A program made the translations under genes and the position numbers. From Acidobacteriaceae bacterium (GTDB lineage Bacteria; Acidobacteriota; Terriglobia; Terriglobales; Acidobacteriaceae): 64,000 bases of DNA. Shown one piece after another: positions 33,968 to 42,686 of this stretch (position 1 is the first letter of the stretch; every line of letters begins with the position of its first letter). Location: assembly GCA_003134995.1 (NCBI GenBank), contig PLDC01000020.1, forward strand, positions 175 through 64,174, read 5' to 3'. The notes beneath the pieces are model-generated. The model was given only the letters and a program-made list of their open reading frames with translations. It did not search any database and was not told the origin of the DNA.

Positions 33968-36583
33968 ATGGCAGTGCGGAACGCCTTGAACTGTTTCTTG
34001 GCAGGAGCGGTCGTTGTTTTTGCTTGCGCAATCTCTGTACGCGTCGAATCGCAGTCCAGCCTATCGTCATTAAACGTGGCCTCAGCGCCGGTTGTTGCGA
34101 GCGAGAGTGCATCCGGATATAACCAGCCGCCGAAAAATATTCTGGATGTGATGCATGCGCCCTCGCCGCCGCGGCCCAGCGTTAGCCCCACGCAAGACTC
34201 GATTCTGCTCGTGTCGTGGCAGGATTATCCCTCGATTGCCCGAGTGTCGACACCTTTTCTGCGGCTGGCAGGCGTGCGCGTCGAGCCCAAGAATCACAGC
34301 AAGCATGACACTCCCGGCGGTTACGGCATTACGCCCTGCGTCCGGAGCATGGAACTGGTGCACGTCGCCGCTGCTTCCTCAACAAACGCTGCTTCCTCTT
34401 CCTCAACAAATAAAGACAGCGCGCAGATTCATATCAAGCTTCCCGAGGGCGCGTGCCCCGGCGGGCCGGTCTGGGCCGCTGATGGAAAGCGATTCGCGTT
34501 CGTCAATCTCGCTCCCACGGCGGTCGAACTCTGGATCGGCGATGCCAAGACTGGTGAGGTGCATGCCGTGCACGGAGCGCGCCTCAACCCGATGTTCAAC
34601 GACGAGATGCAGTGGATGGCCGACCAGAAAACGCTGCTGGTTAAGCTGGTGCCTGAGGGCATGGGCGCGCCGCCGCCTGAACCGATTGTGCCGGCTGGTC
34701 CCAGCATTCAGGAGACTACCGGCGAAAAAGGGCAGAGCAGCACTTATGAAAACCGCGACACGCTGAACAGCAAGCACGACGAAGACGTTTTCGATTACTA
34801 CGCAACCTCGCAACTTGCTTTCGTCGACGCGGCGACCGGGGCGATCACGCCCGTCGGCAAGCCGGCGAATTACGAATCGCTCTCCGCCGCGCCGGACGGG
34901 AAGCACATTCTCGTCAGCGCGATTCACAAGCCCTACTCCTACGTCACCACGTTCGATCGCTTCCCGCAGCAGGTCGAAGTGTGGGAAGTATCGGATCGCT
35001 CCCATGTTCGCGCTCATACTATCGCGTCGCTTCCGCTGGCGGATCGCGTTCCCATCGCAGGCGTTCCGCTCGGTCCGCGCGATTTTTCGTGGCGTGCTAC
35101 CGAGCCGGCTACGCTGGTCTGGGCGGAAGCGCTCGACGGCGGCGACTGGAAGGTGCAGGTTCCGGCTCGCGACAAAATTATGCTGCTGAAGGCGCCGTTC
35201 ACCTCCCCCGCGGTCGAAATCACGCGGACCGAGCAGCGTTACGTGGGCGTCGCTTGGGGCGAACAACCCAGCCTCGCTCTTTTGAATGAGTACGACGAAA
35301 ACCGGCACTGGAGGCGCATCTTCATCATCGACGTCGATGCTCAGCCAACGAAGCCTCGCTTGCTGTGGGATCTTTCCACCGACGAGAAGTATGCCTATCC
35401 CGGCATGCCGGTGAGGCGCCAGCTCGCGAATGGCGTCTGGGTGGTTCGCGAGGAGGGCGATTCGATCTACCTCTCAAGCTTGGGTTCTTCGCCAGACGGT
35501 GACCGGCCGTTCCTCGACCGGCTTGACTTGAAAACGCTGAAGTCCGAGCGCCTGTTCCGCAGCGATAAAAATTGCTTCGAGCTGTTTCTTTCCTTCACCG
35601 GTCCGGACACAAAGACGTTTCTTACCTGGCATCAATCGCCCACGGACCCGCCGAATGCCTTTTTGCGAACGCTGGGGAGCAGCATCACGAATGATGCGCC
35701 CGCCGGAGAAGCGGTCGTTGCCTCAACAAGTGTCGCGATCACTCACGTTCCCGACCCCACGCCCGAAGTGCGGGCGATCAAGAAGCGGTTGGTCAAGTAC
35801 AAGCGCGCTGACGGGCTGGATTTGTCGTTCACGCTCTACACGCCGCCCGGATATAAAGACGGAACGCGCGTGCCTACGATTCTTTATGCTTATCCTCTCG
35901 ATTATGCCGACGCTTCGAAGGCCGGCCAGGTTTCAGGCTCGCAAGAAACTTTCACGCAGCTGCGGCAATATCGGCTGTTGCTGCTTGCGGGTTATGCCAT
36001 CATCGACAACGCTTCGTTCCCCATCGTCGGCGATCCGAAAAAAGCCTACGACACTTATCTCGAACAACTCGTCGCCGATGCCAAGGCCGCAGTCGACGAG
36101 GCTGTGCGGATGGGCGTCGCCGATCCGGATCGGATTGGAGTCACTGGACACAGCCACGGCGCATTGATGACCGCGAATCTGGTCGCGCATTCCGACCTGT
36201 TCCGCGCCGGCGTCGCTACCAGCGGCTCTTACAACAAGACGCTCACACCGTTCGGATTCCAGAACGAACGGCGATCCGTTTGGGAGGCATCGGATGTCTA
36301 CTTGAAAGTCTCTCCGTTTTTCTTCGCCGACAAATTGAAGACGCCGCTGCTCATCGTGCACGGCGCCGAAGATGCGAATCCCGGCACCACGCCGCTGCAA
36401 GGTCAAAAGCTGTATGAAGCGATTCGAGGCAACGGCGGTATCACTCGCCTGGTCATGCTGCCGCACGAGCCGCACTGGTATACAGCGATGGAATCGAACG
36501 AGCAACTGGTTTACGAGATGCTGCGCTGGTTCGATAAATACGTGAAAGACGCGCTTCCGCGGACGGCGACCGGAACCCGGTAG
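33968..36583 (+). CDS. Exported S9 peptidase, glutamyl-endopeptidase-like
   Basis: This 871-residue protein has a signal peptide (about 1-29), a beta-propeller-type N-terminal domain (about 60-600) and an alpha/beta-hydrolase peptidase domain (about 610-860). The triad is S729 in GHSHGA, D802 in HGAEDANPG and probably H836 in PHEPHW. The stretch from S729 onward, including YNKTLTPFGFQNE, closely follows the chloroplast glutamyl endopeptidase (S9D) group, which cleaves oligopeptides after Glu. It is probably a periplasmic peptide scavenger. It lies alone in its direction and converges with the proline dehydrogenase gene. Confidence 0.9.
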   Translation: MAVRNALNCFLAGAVVVFACAISVRVESQSSLSSLNVASAPVVASESASGYNQPPKNILDVMHAPSPPRPSVSPTQDSILLVSWQDYPSIARVSTPFLRLAGVRVEPKNHSKHDTPGGYGITPCVRSMELVHVAAASSTNAASSSSTNKDSAQIHIKLPEGACPGGPVWAADGKRFAFVNLAPTAVELWIGDAKTGEVHAVHGARLNPMFNDEMQWMADQKTLLVKLVPEGMGAPPPEPIVPAGPSIQETTGEKGQSSTYENRDTLNSKHDEDVFDYYATSQLAFVDAATGAITPVGKPANYESLSAAPDGKHILVSAIHKPYSYVTTFDRFPQQVEVWEVSDRSHVRAHTIASLPLADRVPIAGVPLGPRDFSWRATEPATLVWAEALDGGDWKVQVPARDKIMLLKAPFTSPAVEITRTEQRYVGVAWGEQPSLALLNEYDENRHWRRIFIIDVDAQPTKPRLLWDLSTDEKYAYPGMPVRRQLANGVWVVREEGDSIYLSSLGSSPDGDRPFLDRLDLKTLKSERLFRSDKNCFELFLSFTGPDTKTFLTWHQSPTDPPNAFLRTLGSSITNDAPAGEAVVASTSVAITHVPDPTPEVRAIKKRLVKYKRADGLDLSFTLYTPPGYKDGTRVPTILYAYPLDYADASKAGQVSGSQETFTQLRQYRLLLLAGYAIIDNASFPIVGDPKKAYDTYLEQLVADAKAAVDEAVRMGVADPDRIGVTGHSHGALMTANLVAHSDLFRAGVATSGSYNKTLTPFGFQNERRSVWEASDVYLKVSPFFFADKLKTPLLIVHGAEDANPGTTPLQGQKLYEAIRGNGGITRLVMLPHEPHWYTAMESNEQLVYEMLRWFDKYVKDALPRTATGTR

Positions 36584-36607
36584 CAGGCTCGCACTATCGA
36601 ATGGAAT

Positions 36608-36642
36608 GCGGGCGCTGAATGCTCCTCGTCGTTCACGCCCGC
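36608..36642. terminator. Hairpin between convergent genes
   Basis: A GCGGGCG/CGCCCGC stem (36608-36614 with 36636-36642) is extended inside by TGAA/TTCA with one bulged base. There is no T-run. It sits between the convergent peptidase and proline dehydrogenase genes and could stop transcription from both sides. Confidence 0.5.
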
Positions 36643-37559
36643 AACAAATTCCGCGCGATGAAGAAAACGTTGGCCGGGCGCTCGCCCAGCCGCCGCATGA
36701 AGTAGGGATACCACTCCGTGCCGAACGGAATATAAATGCGAAGGCGCCAGCCGTCCTTCACCAGCTTTCGCTGCAAGTCGCGGCGGATGCCGTAGAGCAT
36801 CTGGAATTCGAAGGAGTCGTGGGAAAGTTTCTCGCTGGTCGCGAAGGCCTGCGCTTGATGAATGATGTTCTCATCGTGTGTGGCCAGCCCGTGATAGATG
36901 CCACTCTTCATCAGAATCTTCATGAGCTTCACGTAGTTCGCATCCACGTCCGACTTGGCAGGGAAAGCGATTTCGGCAGGTTCTTTGTAAGCGCCTTTGC
37001 ACAGGCGAATCCGGATATTTTCCGCCAGCAGTTTTTCAATGTCGCTCTCGGAGCGCTTCAAATAAGCCTGAATCACTGTGCCCACTGAGTTCGCATTGCC
37101 GGGCATGCGGTGCAGTTCGTGAACAAAATCTAGCGTGCGCTGCGTGTAGGGCGAGCCCTCCATGTCGACGCGCACGAAGCCCGGCGGATTCATGGATGCC
37201 GCTTTGCCGACCAGCCCGCTGACGATGTCGCGAGCCAGCTTCTCATCCACATCGAGCCCCATGTGCGTGAGCTTGAGGCTTATGTTGGCATTGAGTTGGT
37301 TGGCAGCGATGGCCTCAAGAATCTGCTGATAGAGCTGCGCGCTCTCGCGAGCCTCGTCCGGATTGGTGACATTTTCCCCAAGGTTGTCGATGGTTACGCT
37401 CATGCCGGCGCGATTAATGGCTTGAGTAGCGCGGACCGCATCGGCAATCTCAGTTCCGGCAACGAACCGGCTGGAAACGCGGCGGCCCAGTGAAGAACGC
37501 TCGGCAAAGTTGCGCAACGATGGGTTTTCAGAAAGACGCACGAAAAAAGTTCTTAACAT
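36633..37559 (-). CDS. Proline dehydrogenase (monofunctional)
   Basis: This 308-residue FAD enzyme oxidises proline to pyrroline-5-carboxylate. Family motifs are clear: SLKLTHMGLD near 95, VRVDMEGSPYT near 130, IRLCKGAYKE near 185, LATHDENII near 225 and the C-terminal YIPFGTEWYPYFMRRLGERP. There is no P5C dehydrogenase domain and none is encoded nearby, so the second step lies elsewhere. AGGTGCGGA precedes the ATG. Confidence 0.93.
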   Translation of the reverse strand: MLRTFFVRLSENPSLRNFAERSSLGRRVSSRFVAGTEIADAVRATQAINRAGMSVTIDNLGENVTNPDEARESAQLYQQILEAIAANQLNANISLKLTHMGLDVDEKLARDIVSGLVGKAASMNPPGFVRVDMEGSPYTQRTLDFVHELHRMPGNANSVGTVIQAYLKRSESDIEKLLAENIRIRLCKGAYKEPAEIAFPAKSDVDANYVKLMKILMKSGIYHGLATHDENIIHQAQAFATSEKLSHDSFEFQMLYGIRRDLQRKLVKDGWRLRIYIPFGTEWYPYFMRRLGERPANVFFIARNLLRA

Positions 37560-37715
37560 TCCGCACCTGGAAGTTCATCAGCCGGAAAGGATTGCCGGAT
37601 AAAGATAAGGAAGAGGAGCACAGAACGTTTTATCACAACGGAGGCATGCCGCAACAAACCTCACATCATCGAAGGCCGAGATGTCGAACAGACAGGCAGG
37701 ACGACGGGTCGAGCG

Positions 37716-38048
37716 CTAAGGATTAAATCTCAACTCAATCGTCTCATGGGTTTCGTGCGGAGCGGGCGCCCATTTCCACTGGTGTATCGCCGTCTGGGCA
37801 GCGTCCGCAAGCAATGGATGGCCGCCGCGCACCTCGATCGACGTCACCGCGCCGTTGGGCGCCACCAACACATCCAACCTGACAACGCCCTGGATGTTCA
37901 TGCGGCGAGCGACGCTGGGATACTGCGGAACCACTTTGTCCACAACTTTACGGACGCCTGCAGACGCTTCCTGGCCACGAGCGGAGCTTGGAGCAAGCGT
38001 GAGGACTGACGCGAGAATAACGAAAGCAATGGCGATACGATTCTTCAT
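37716..38048 (-). CDS. TonB C-terminal domain protein (short energy-transducer-like)
   Basis: This 110-residue protein has an N-terminal hydrophobic signal or anchor (about 1-25) and a TonB C-terminal domain (about 35-110, with YPSVARRMNIQGVVRLDVLV and AAQTAIHQWKW). It lacks the long Pro-rich spacer of classical TonB, so it may be a periplasmic adaptor and not a full transducer. No ExbB/ExbD genes are adjacent. Confidence 0.88.
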   Translation of the reverse strand: MKNRIAIAFVILASVLTLAPSSARGQEASAGVRKVVDKVVPQYPSVARRMNIQGVVRLDVLVAPNGAVTSIEVRGGHPLLADAAQTAIHQWKWAPAPHETHETIELRFNP

Positions 38049-38171
38049 GGGGCCAGTCTTCCAAATTCAGAATAAGAGGAATGTAATGACGAAAAAAGAT
38101 TACCCCGGTAATCTCATGCGGGCGATCTCGACTCGAACATTCGTCGATCTGGGCACACGCTTGCTGAAGGC

Positions 38172-39104
38172 TCAGCTTCCGTGCTCTTCCATGAACTTTT
38201 CGACCTCAATGGCAGCCATGCATCCGCTTCCGGCGGCTGTAATAGCCTGGCGATAACGCCGGTCCTGCACGTCTCCACAGGCATAAACGCCGTGCACGCG
38301 CGTGTGCACATAATTGTGCGTCTTCAAATACCCGTCAGCGTCTTCATCGAGCTGGCCCGCGAATATTTTTGCGTTGGGCACGTGCCCGATACCGAGAAAA
38401 AGCGCGCTGGTGGGGAAGTCGTAAACCTCGCCGGTCTTCACGTTTCGCAGCTTGAGGCCGGTGACTTCCTGCTTGGTGTGATCGTAGACATCTTCAACAA
38501 CAGTGTCCGTAAGGAAATGGATCTTGGGATTTTTCTGAGCCCGTTCCAGCATGATTTTCGAAGCGCGAAAGCTGCCGCGGCGATGGATCAGCGTGACCTT
38601 GCTGGCAAAACGAGTCAGGAACGTCGCTTCTTCCATGGCAGAATCGCCGCCGCCGATCACCACAATTTCTTTTCCTGAAAAGAAAAAGCCGTCGCACGTT
38701 GCACACGAAGAAACGCCGTGGCCAATAAGCTTCTGCTCGTTGGGCAGGCCCAGCCATCGCGCGGATGCTCCGCTGGCGATAATGAGCGTCTGCGTATGTA
38801 CCTGATGCACGCCCAGATGCAGCAGAAATGGACGCTTGCTGAGATCCACACTGGTGAGATGGGCCATGCGGTATTCCGCGCCGAAACGCTCCGCCTGCTT
38901 GCGCATGTTCTCGACCAGTTGCGGTCCCATGATCCCCTCAGGGAAGCCAGGGAAATTTTCCACCAGCGTGGTTAGAGAAAGCTGGCCGCCAGGTTCGTGC
39001 CCTTCGACGACAAGAGGTTTCAGATTGGCGCGCGCCGTGTAAAGCGCGGCCGTATGTCCGGCGCAGCCGGAACCAATGATCACGACATTGCGAGTTTCGC
39101 TCAT
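38172..39104 (-). CDS. trxB: Thioredoxin reductase
   Basis: This 310-residue FAD/NADPH flavoenzyme reduces thioredoxin. The FAD-binding loop is GSGCAGHTAA at 11-20 (family GSGPAGYTAA), the redox-active pair is C134-C137 in CATC, the NADPH-binding loop is GGGDSAMEEA near 155, and the second FAD motif is GVYACGDVQD near 272. Length and order are normal for bacterial TrxB. It lies 123 bp before the TonB-like gene in the same direction; co-transcription is possible but not shown. Confidence 0.96.
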   Translation of the reverse strand: MSETRNVVIIGSGCAGHTAALYTARANLKPLVVEGHEPGGQLSLTTLVENFPGFPEGIMGPQLVENMRKQAERFGAEYRMAHLTSVDLSKRPFLLHLGVHQVHTQTLIIASGASARWLGLPNEQKLIGHGVSSCATCDGFFFSGKEIVVIGGGDSAMEEATFLTRFASKVTLIHRRGSFRASKIMLERAQKNPKIHFLTDTVVEDVYDHTKQEVTGLKLRNVKTGEVYDFPTSALFLGIGHVPNAKIFAGQLDEDADGYLKTHNYVHTRVHGVYACGDVQDRRYRQAITAAGSGCMAAIEVEKFMEEHGS

Positions 39105-39217
39105 GATTAGCTAGCCGTTAGATTGCGAATTCAAAATTAAGATGCAGAGCCCAATAGGGGGTAGAGGTTTACCCCGTGTAACCCCGTGCCCCCCGTGGTA
39201 AAGATTTTGCTCTTCCG

Positions 39218-39979
39218 TCATTTCTTTTCGTCGGCAGGTTTAGCTCCGGGTTTAGCAGACTTTGGTTTCGCTGTTTCCTTCCCACCTGGAATCTGTGCCA
39301 GTTCAGCCGGCACAGTCCGCCGGACGCTGAGCAAAGACCGGTAATTGGCCAGCACCTCGGAAGCGCTGCGGAATAACGGCTCATAAGCGCTCTGGTCCGG
39401 CGGCGGCCCGTTTTCAGATCCCGAGCAGCGAGCCAGCGCGATCGATGACTTTCCGAAACGTTCAAGCCGCACACGGCTGGCAGGAGTATTGGCCGCGACC
39501 ATACTTTCCGGACTGCCGATCGCCGAAGCGCTGTCTTCCATCGAAAGCTGAATCAAATCTTTGGGCTCGCGCACATGCAGCACCAGGGTCTCGACCATGT
39601 TCTGCCCATCGTTGCTGAACGAATACTGCACGCTGGCGAACAGCGCTTGCACGGCGAATTCGCGGCGAATGCGCACATAGCGGGCGACCGACGTCTCGTC
39701 CGACATTTGCGCATGCTGACCCGGCTGAAGAAAGTTGGGAGCGTCGGTCAGCGTGGAAACACCATGCGAAATCTCGAAGTCAGGGGAAAACAGCGGCTGC
39801 TTGGGCACCCGCGCCAGGGCCGCGGCGATTTCCTTCTGCTCCTCAGCCGACGGCGTGCAAACATTCAGCAAATTCACCTTCACCTGCGGCTGGCTCGAAT
39901 TGGGTTCAGCAGCCTGCTGAGCCAACGCAGAAATGGTTAACAACAATACTGTCAGGAACAGGATGAGTTTTGAGAGCAC
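39218..39979 (-). CDS. Exported hypothetical protein with Lys/Pro/Ala-rich tail
   Basis: The GTG at 39979 (VLSKLILFLT) starts directly at a signal peptide (about 1-21); the frame extends 42 nt upstream into the border of a large inverted repeat. The 253 residues contain no domain I recognise. A low-complexity tail (AKPKSAKPGAKPADEKK) closes it. Its only notable context is the palindrome that separates it from the divergent gene at 40135. Confidence 0.6.
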   Translation of the reverse strand: MLSKLILFLTVLLLTISALAQQAAEPNSSQPQVKVNLLNVCTPSAEEQKEIAAALARVPKQPLFSPDFEISHGVSTLTDAPNFLQPGQHAQMSDETSVARYVRIRREFAVQALFASVQYSFSNDGQNMVETLVLHVREPKDLIQLSMEDSASAIGSPESMVAANTPASRVRLERFGKSSIALARCSGSENGPPPDQSAYEPLFRSASEVLANYRSLLSVRRTVPAELAQIPGGKETAKPKSAKPGAKPADEKK

Positions 39980-39999
39980 GGCAGAATGATAAATGATTT

Positions 40000-40091
40000 C
40001 ACCACGGAGACACTGAGGCACGGAGAAAATCTCGAATTAAAAGGACTTCCTTAGATTTTAGCTTTCTCCGTGTCTCAGTGCCTCCGTGGTG
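40000..40091. repeat. Large inverted repeat, CACCACGGAGACAC type
   Basis: Two 29-nt arms (40000-40028 and 40063-40091) are complementary at all but two positions, with a 34-nt AT-rich loop. The arm begins CACCACGGAGACAC, a sequence I know as a widespread interspersed intergenic repeat. It lies between divergent genes. Confidence 0.75.
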
Positions 40092-40134
40092 AAAGCTCTT
40101 TGGCCTTAGACGCCAAGACGATTAGAATTCACAC

Positions 40135-40335
40135 ATGGCAAATCTCACGCTGGTTTACGGCATGCGGCTTCTGCCCTCTGAAGATGTGGCCGAAGTGGGC
40201 CAGGCTCCGGTCAAGCTCACGAACGGACGCGAGGCCCACGTGACCATGCACGTGCTTGAAGGCAGCAAGGAAGAAATCGAGAAGCAGTTACGCACCAGCC
40301 TGGAGGCGTTCTTCGATCTGTACCCGGAGATCTAG
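40135..40335 (+). CDS. Small conserved hypothetical protein
   Basis: This 66-residue acidic protein (MANLTLVYGMRLLPSEDVAE) has no signal peptide or membrane segment. Predicted strands come first and one amphipathic helix last (SKEEIEKQLRTSLEAFFDLY). It ends 18 nt before the SpoIIE phosphatase gene, so the two are probably co-transcribed. I recognise no function. Confidence 0.6.
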   Translation: MANLTLVYGMRLLPSEDVAEVGQAPVKLTNGREAHVTMHVLEGSKEEIEKQLRTSLEAFFDLYPEI

Positions 40336-40353
40336 TTCCAGCGAATCGTCATC

Positions 40354-42567
40354 ATGAAGCAGTTCTATTGGAATCTGCGCGCACGAATAACGACGGCCGG
40401 TCTATGGCCGCACGGATGGGTTGCGCGCGGAGCCGCCTACTCGCTGGGCTCGGCAATCGGACTCTTCATCCTCGCAATGCTGTTGAAATTGGTTGCGCCC
40501 AAGGCCAGCGACAGCCTTGGCGGATGGGTCAAGTTTCTTCTATTCGACGCGGCTGTGCTCTTTTCCATTCTGGCGTTCCGTTGGCTAAAGCGAAAACTTC
40601 TGTGGCGCCTGCGCAATCGGCTCATCGTGACTTACGTCTTCATCGGCGTAATCCCCGCCGTGCTGCTGATCGCGATGGCCCTCATCACGCTCTACGGATT
40701 CGCCGGACAGTTTGCCAGCTTCGTCGTAACCTCCGAGATCGACTCCCGGTTGCGCACCATGCAAGCGGCAAATGCGGCCGTGGGCAACGAACTGGCTGCG
40801 CGGATCGAAAAGGGCGAGTCCCCAACGGCGGAGTCGTTGGCTGGTCTGCGGAAGCGTGATCGCGCCTGGGGAAGACGGCAACTCGCCGCCTGGCATGGTT
40901 CGACAGCGTTGCCGCTTAAAGCGACGGAGATTGCGCCCGTAACATTTCCTGACTTCTTGAACAAGCGGGACAACGAGCTGGCGAAGGCGATTCGCGAAGG
41001 TCAGCCCTTCAAAGAAATTGTTCGCGACAAAGACGAGTTATATTTGCGCGCGGCCTCCTGGTTTGACGTGGGGCCAGACAAGCTCACCGTGGTGACCAGC
41101 GAACCTCTTGACAAGAACCTGGTTGCGGATATCGCCGCGAACCTCGGAGAGATCACGCTTTACGCCGCTGACGCCACGCAGCAGAAGGATCAAAACCAAG
41201 GCGCTGCCAAAGGGCAGGGTTTCCAAACCCGTCTTTTTGACGACAAGGATAAAAGCGAAACCGTCGTGCAGGAGCGGAAGACCGGCCACAGCGATACCCA
41301 TCATTTCCATCCGGCGTACACCGTTGGTTCGCTCGCCGCGCCTGCGGGTATGACGGATCGCGAGATCACATTCGGCACTCCTCTTTCGGTTGTGGACTGG
41401 GCGACGGGCGAAAGGGAGACAGGGGCGCTCGTGAGCGTCCGCACGCGACCATCCGTCTTGTATAGCCACTTGTTTGCGTCGCTGGGAGACATCGCCCAAG
41501 GCGTGGAATACATTCTGCTGGGCATCTTAATCTTCTTCGCCGTGATTGAACTAGTGGCGCTGATTATCGGCACGCGCATGACTCGCACCGTTACCGGCGC
41601 CGTGGCGCAGCTTTACGACGCCACGAAAAATGTGGACCGCGGCGACTTCAGCCATCGCATTCCTGTTAAATCCGCCGACCAACTCGCGCAGCTCTCGTTG
41701 TCGTTCAACTCGATGACCGAATCGATCGAGAAGCTGATTCTCGAACAGAAAGAAAAACAGCGCCTCGAAGGCGAGTTGGCCATCGCGCAGGAAGTGCAGG
41801 CGCAACTTTTCCCGCGGCAGGTTTCAGAACTCGAGTCGCTCGAAGTGCATGGCTTCTGCCGTCCGGCGCGCACCGTGAGCGGCGACTACTATGACTTCCT
41901 CACAGCCAGCTCCCACAAGCTGATTCTTGCCGTAGGCGATATCAGCGGGAAGGGAATTTCAGCGGCGTTGCTCATGGCGACCATCCACTCCGCGGTCCGC
42001 GCCTACAGCGTCGAGAGTCTGCCGCAGATGCGCGAACCCGTTGCAGTGGGCGCGGTGGCGGGGGCAGGCAGAATCATGGCGGCGTGGCCCGAAGGCATCG
42101 AGATTTCTCCCGGAGCCTTGCTTGGCCTGCTCAACCATCAACTCTACGAAAGCACTCCGCCGGAAAAGTATGCCACGCTCTTCCTCGGAATCTACGATGG
42201 ACGATCGCACAAGCTGACCTACAGCAACGGTGGCCATTTGCCGCCCATCCTGATTGGCCGGGACGGTGCGGTGCGGCGACTCGAAGCCGGCGGCACAGTT
42301 GTCGGTCTGTTCGACAACATGACGTACGACGAAGGCGCAGTAGAAATGCATCCCGGAGAGATCTTCCTGGCCTATAGCGACGGCGTCACCGAGCCCGAAA
42401 ACGAGTTCGGCGAATTTGGCGAGGAACGGCTCATCGACCTGGTGAGCGCGAACCGAAATTCTCCATTGGTGCAAATCAGCGAGTCGGTCACCTCCGCAGT
42501 CGATGACTGGATCGGCGACAACGAGCAGCCGGATGACATCACGCTGGTGCTCGCTCGGGCGCGATAG
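40354..42567 (+). CDS. Membrane SpoIIE-type PP2C phosphatase with HAMP domain
   Basis: This 737-residue protein has three membrane helices near the N-terminus (about 28-48, 62-80, 95-118), an extracytoplasmic region (about 120-385), a fourth helix (about 388-408) and HAMP (about 409-460). The catalytic PPM/SpoIIE domain (about 480-735) has GDYYDF near 510, VGDISGKGISAALLMA near 530 and SNGGHLPP near 628. Such RsbU-like phosphatases reactivate anti-anti-sigma (STAS) proteins in response to envelope signals. The only STAS protein in the window (4441-4731) lacks the phosphorylation site, so its partner is probably elsewhere. Confidence 0.93.
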   Translation: MKQFYWNLRARITTAGLWPHGWVARGAAYSLGSAIGLFILAMLLKLVAPKASDSLGGWVKFLLFDAAVLFSILAFRWLKRKLLWRLRNRLIVTYVFIGVIPAVLLIAMALITLYGFAGQFASFVVTSEIDSRLRTMQAANAAVGNELAARIEKGESPTAESLAGLRKRDRAWGRRQLAAWHGSTALPLKATEIAPVTFPDFLNKRDNELAKAIREGQPFKEIVRDKDELYLRAASWFDVGPDKLTVVTSEPLDKNLVADIAANLGEITLYAADATQQKDQNQGAAKGQGFQTRLFDDKDKSETVVQERKTGHSDTHHFHPAYTVGSLAAPAGMTDREITFGTPLSVVDWATGERETGALVSVRTRPSVLYSHLFASLGDIAQGVEYILLGILIFFAVIELVALIIGTRMTRTVTGAVAQLYDATKNVDRGDFSHRIPVKSADQLAQLSLSFNSMTESIEKLILEQKEKQRLEGELAIAQEVQAQLFPRQVSELESLEVHGFCRPARTVSGDYYDFLTASSHKLILAVGDISGKGISAALLMATIHSAVRAYSVESLPQMREPVAVGAVAGAGRIMAAWPEGIEISPGALLGLLNHQLYESTPPEKYATLFLGIYDGRSHKLTYSNGGHLPPILIGRDGAVRRLEAGGTVVGLFDNMTYDEGAVEMHPGEIFLAYSDGVTEPENEFGEFGEERLIDLVSANRNSPLVQISESVTSAVDDWIGDNEQPDDITLVLARAR

Positions 42568-42602
42568 ATCGGATTTCTCGGCGTCCTCCGCGGCCGTTGT
42601 CC

Positions 42603-42640
42603 GCGAACTCCGCGCTAAGATTTTTGATCGCAGAGTTCGC
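42603..42640. terminator. Inverted repeat between convergent genes
   Basis: GCGAACTC (42603-42610) pairs with GAGTTCGC (42633-42640) across a loop that contains a T5 run. The whole 42570-42680 stretch is rich in CTCGG/CCGAG-like half repeats. It separates the convergent phosphatase and MATE genes and may end both transcripts. Confidence 0.45.
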
Positions 42641-42686
42641 AGAGAAATTCCGCAGAGATCTCGGAGAGAAGATCAGAAATGCGCAC

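Noticed and set aside
38155-38175. GGGCACACGCTTGCT near the trxB 3' end as a sigma-54 promoter
   Set aside because: The GG-to-GC distance is 11 instead of 12 nt, and it points into the 3' end of an opposing gene.
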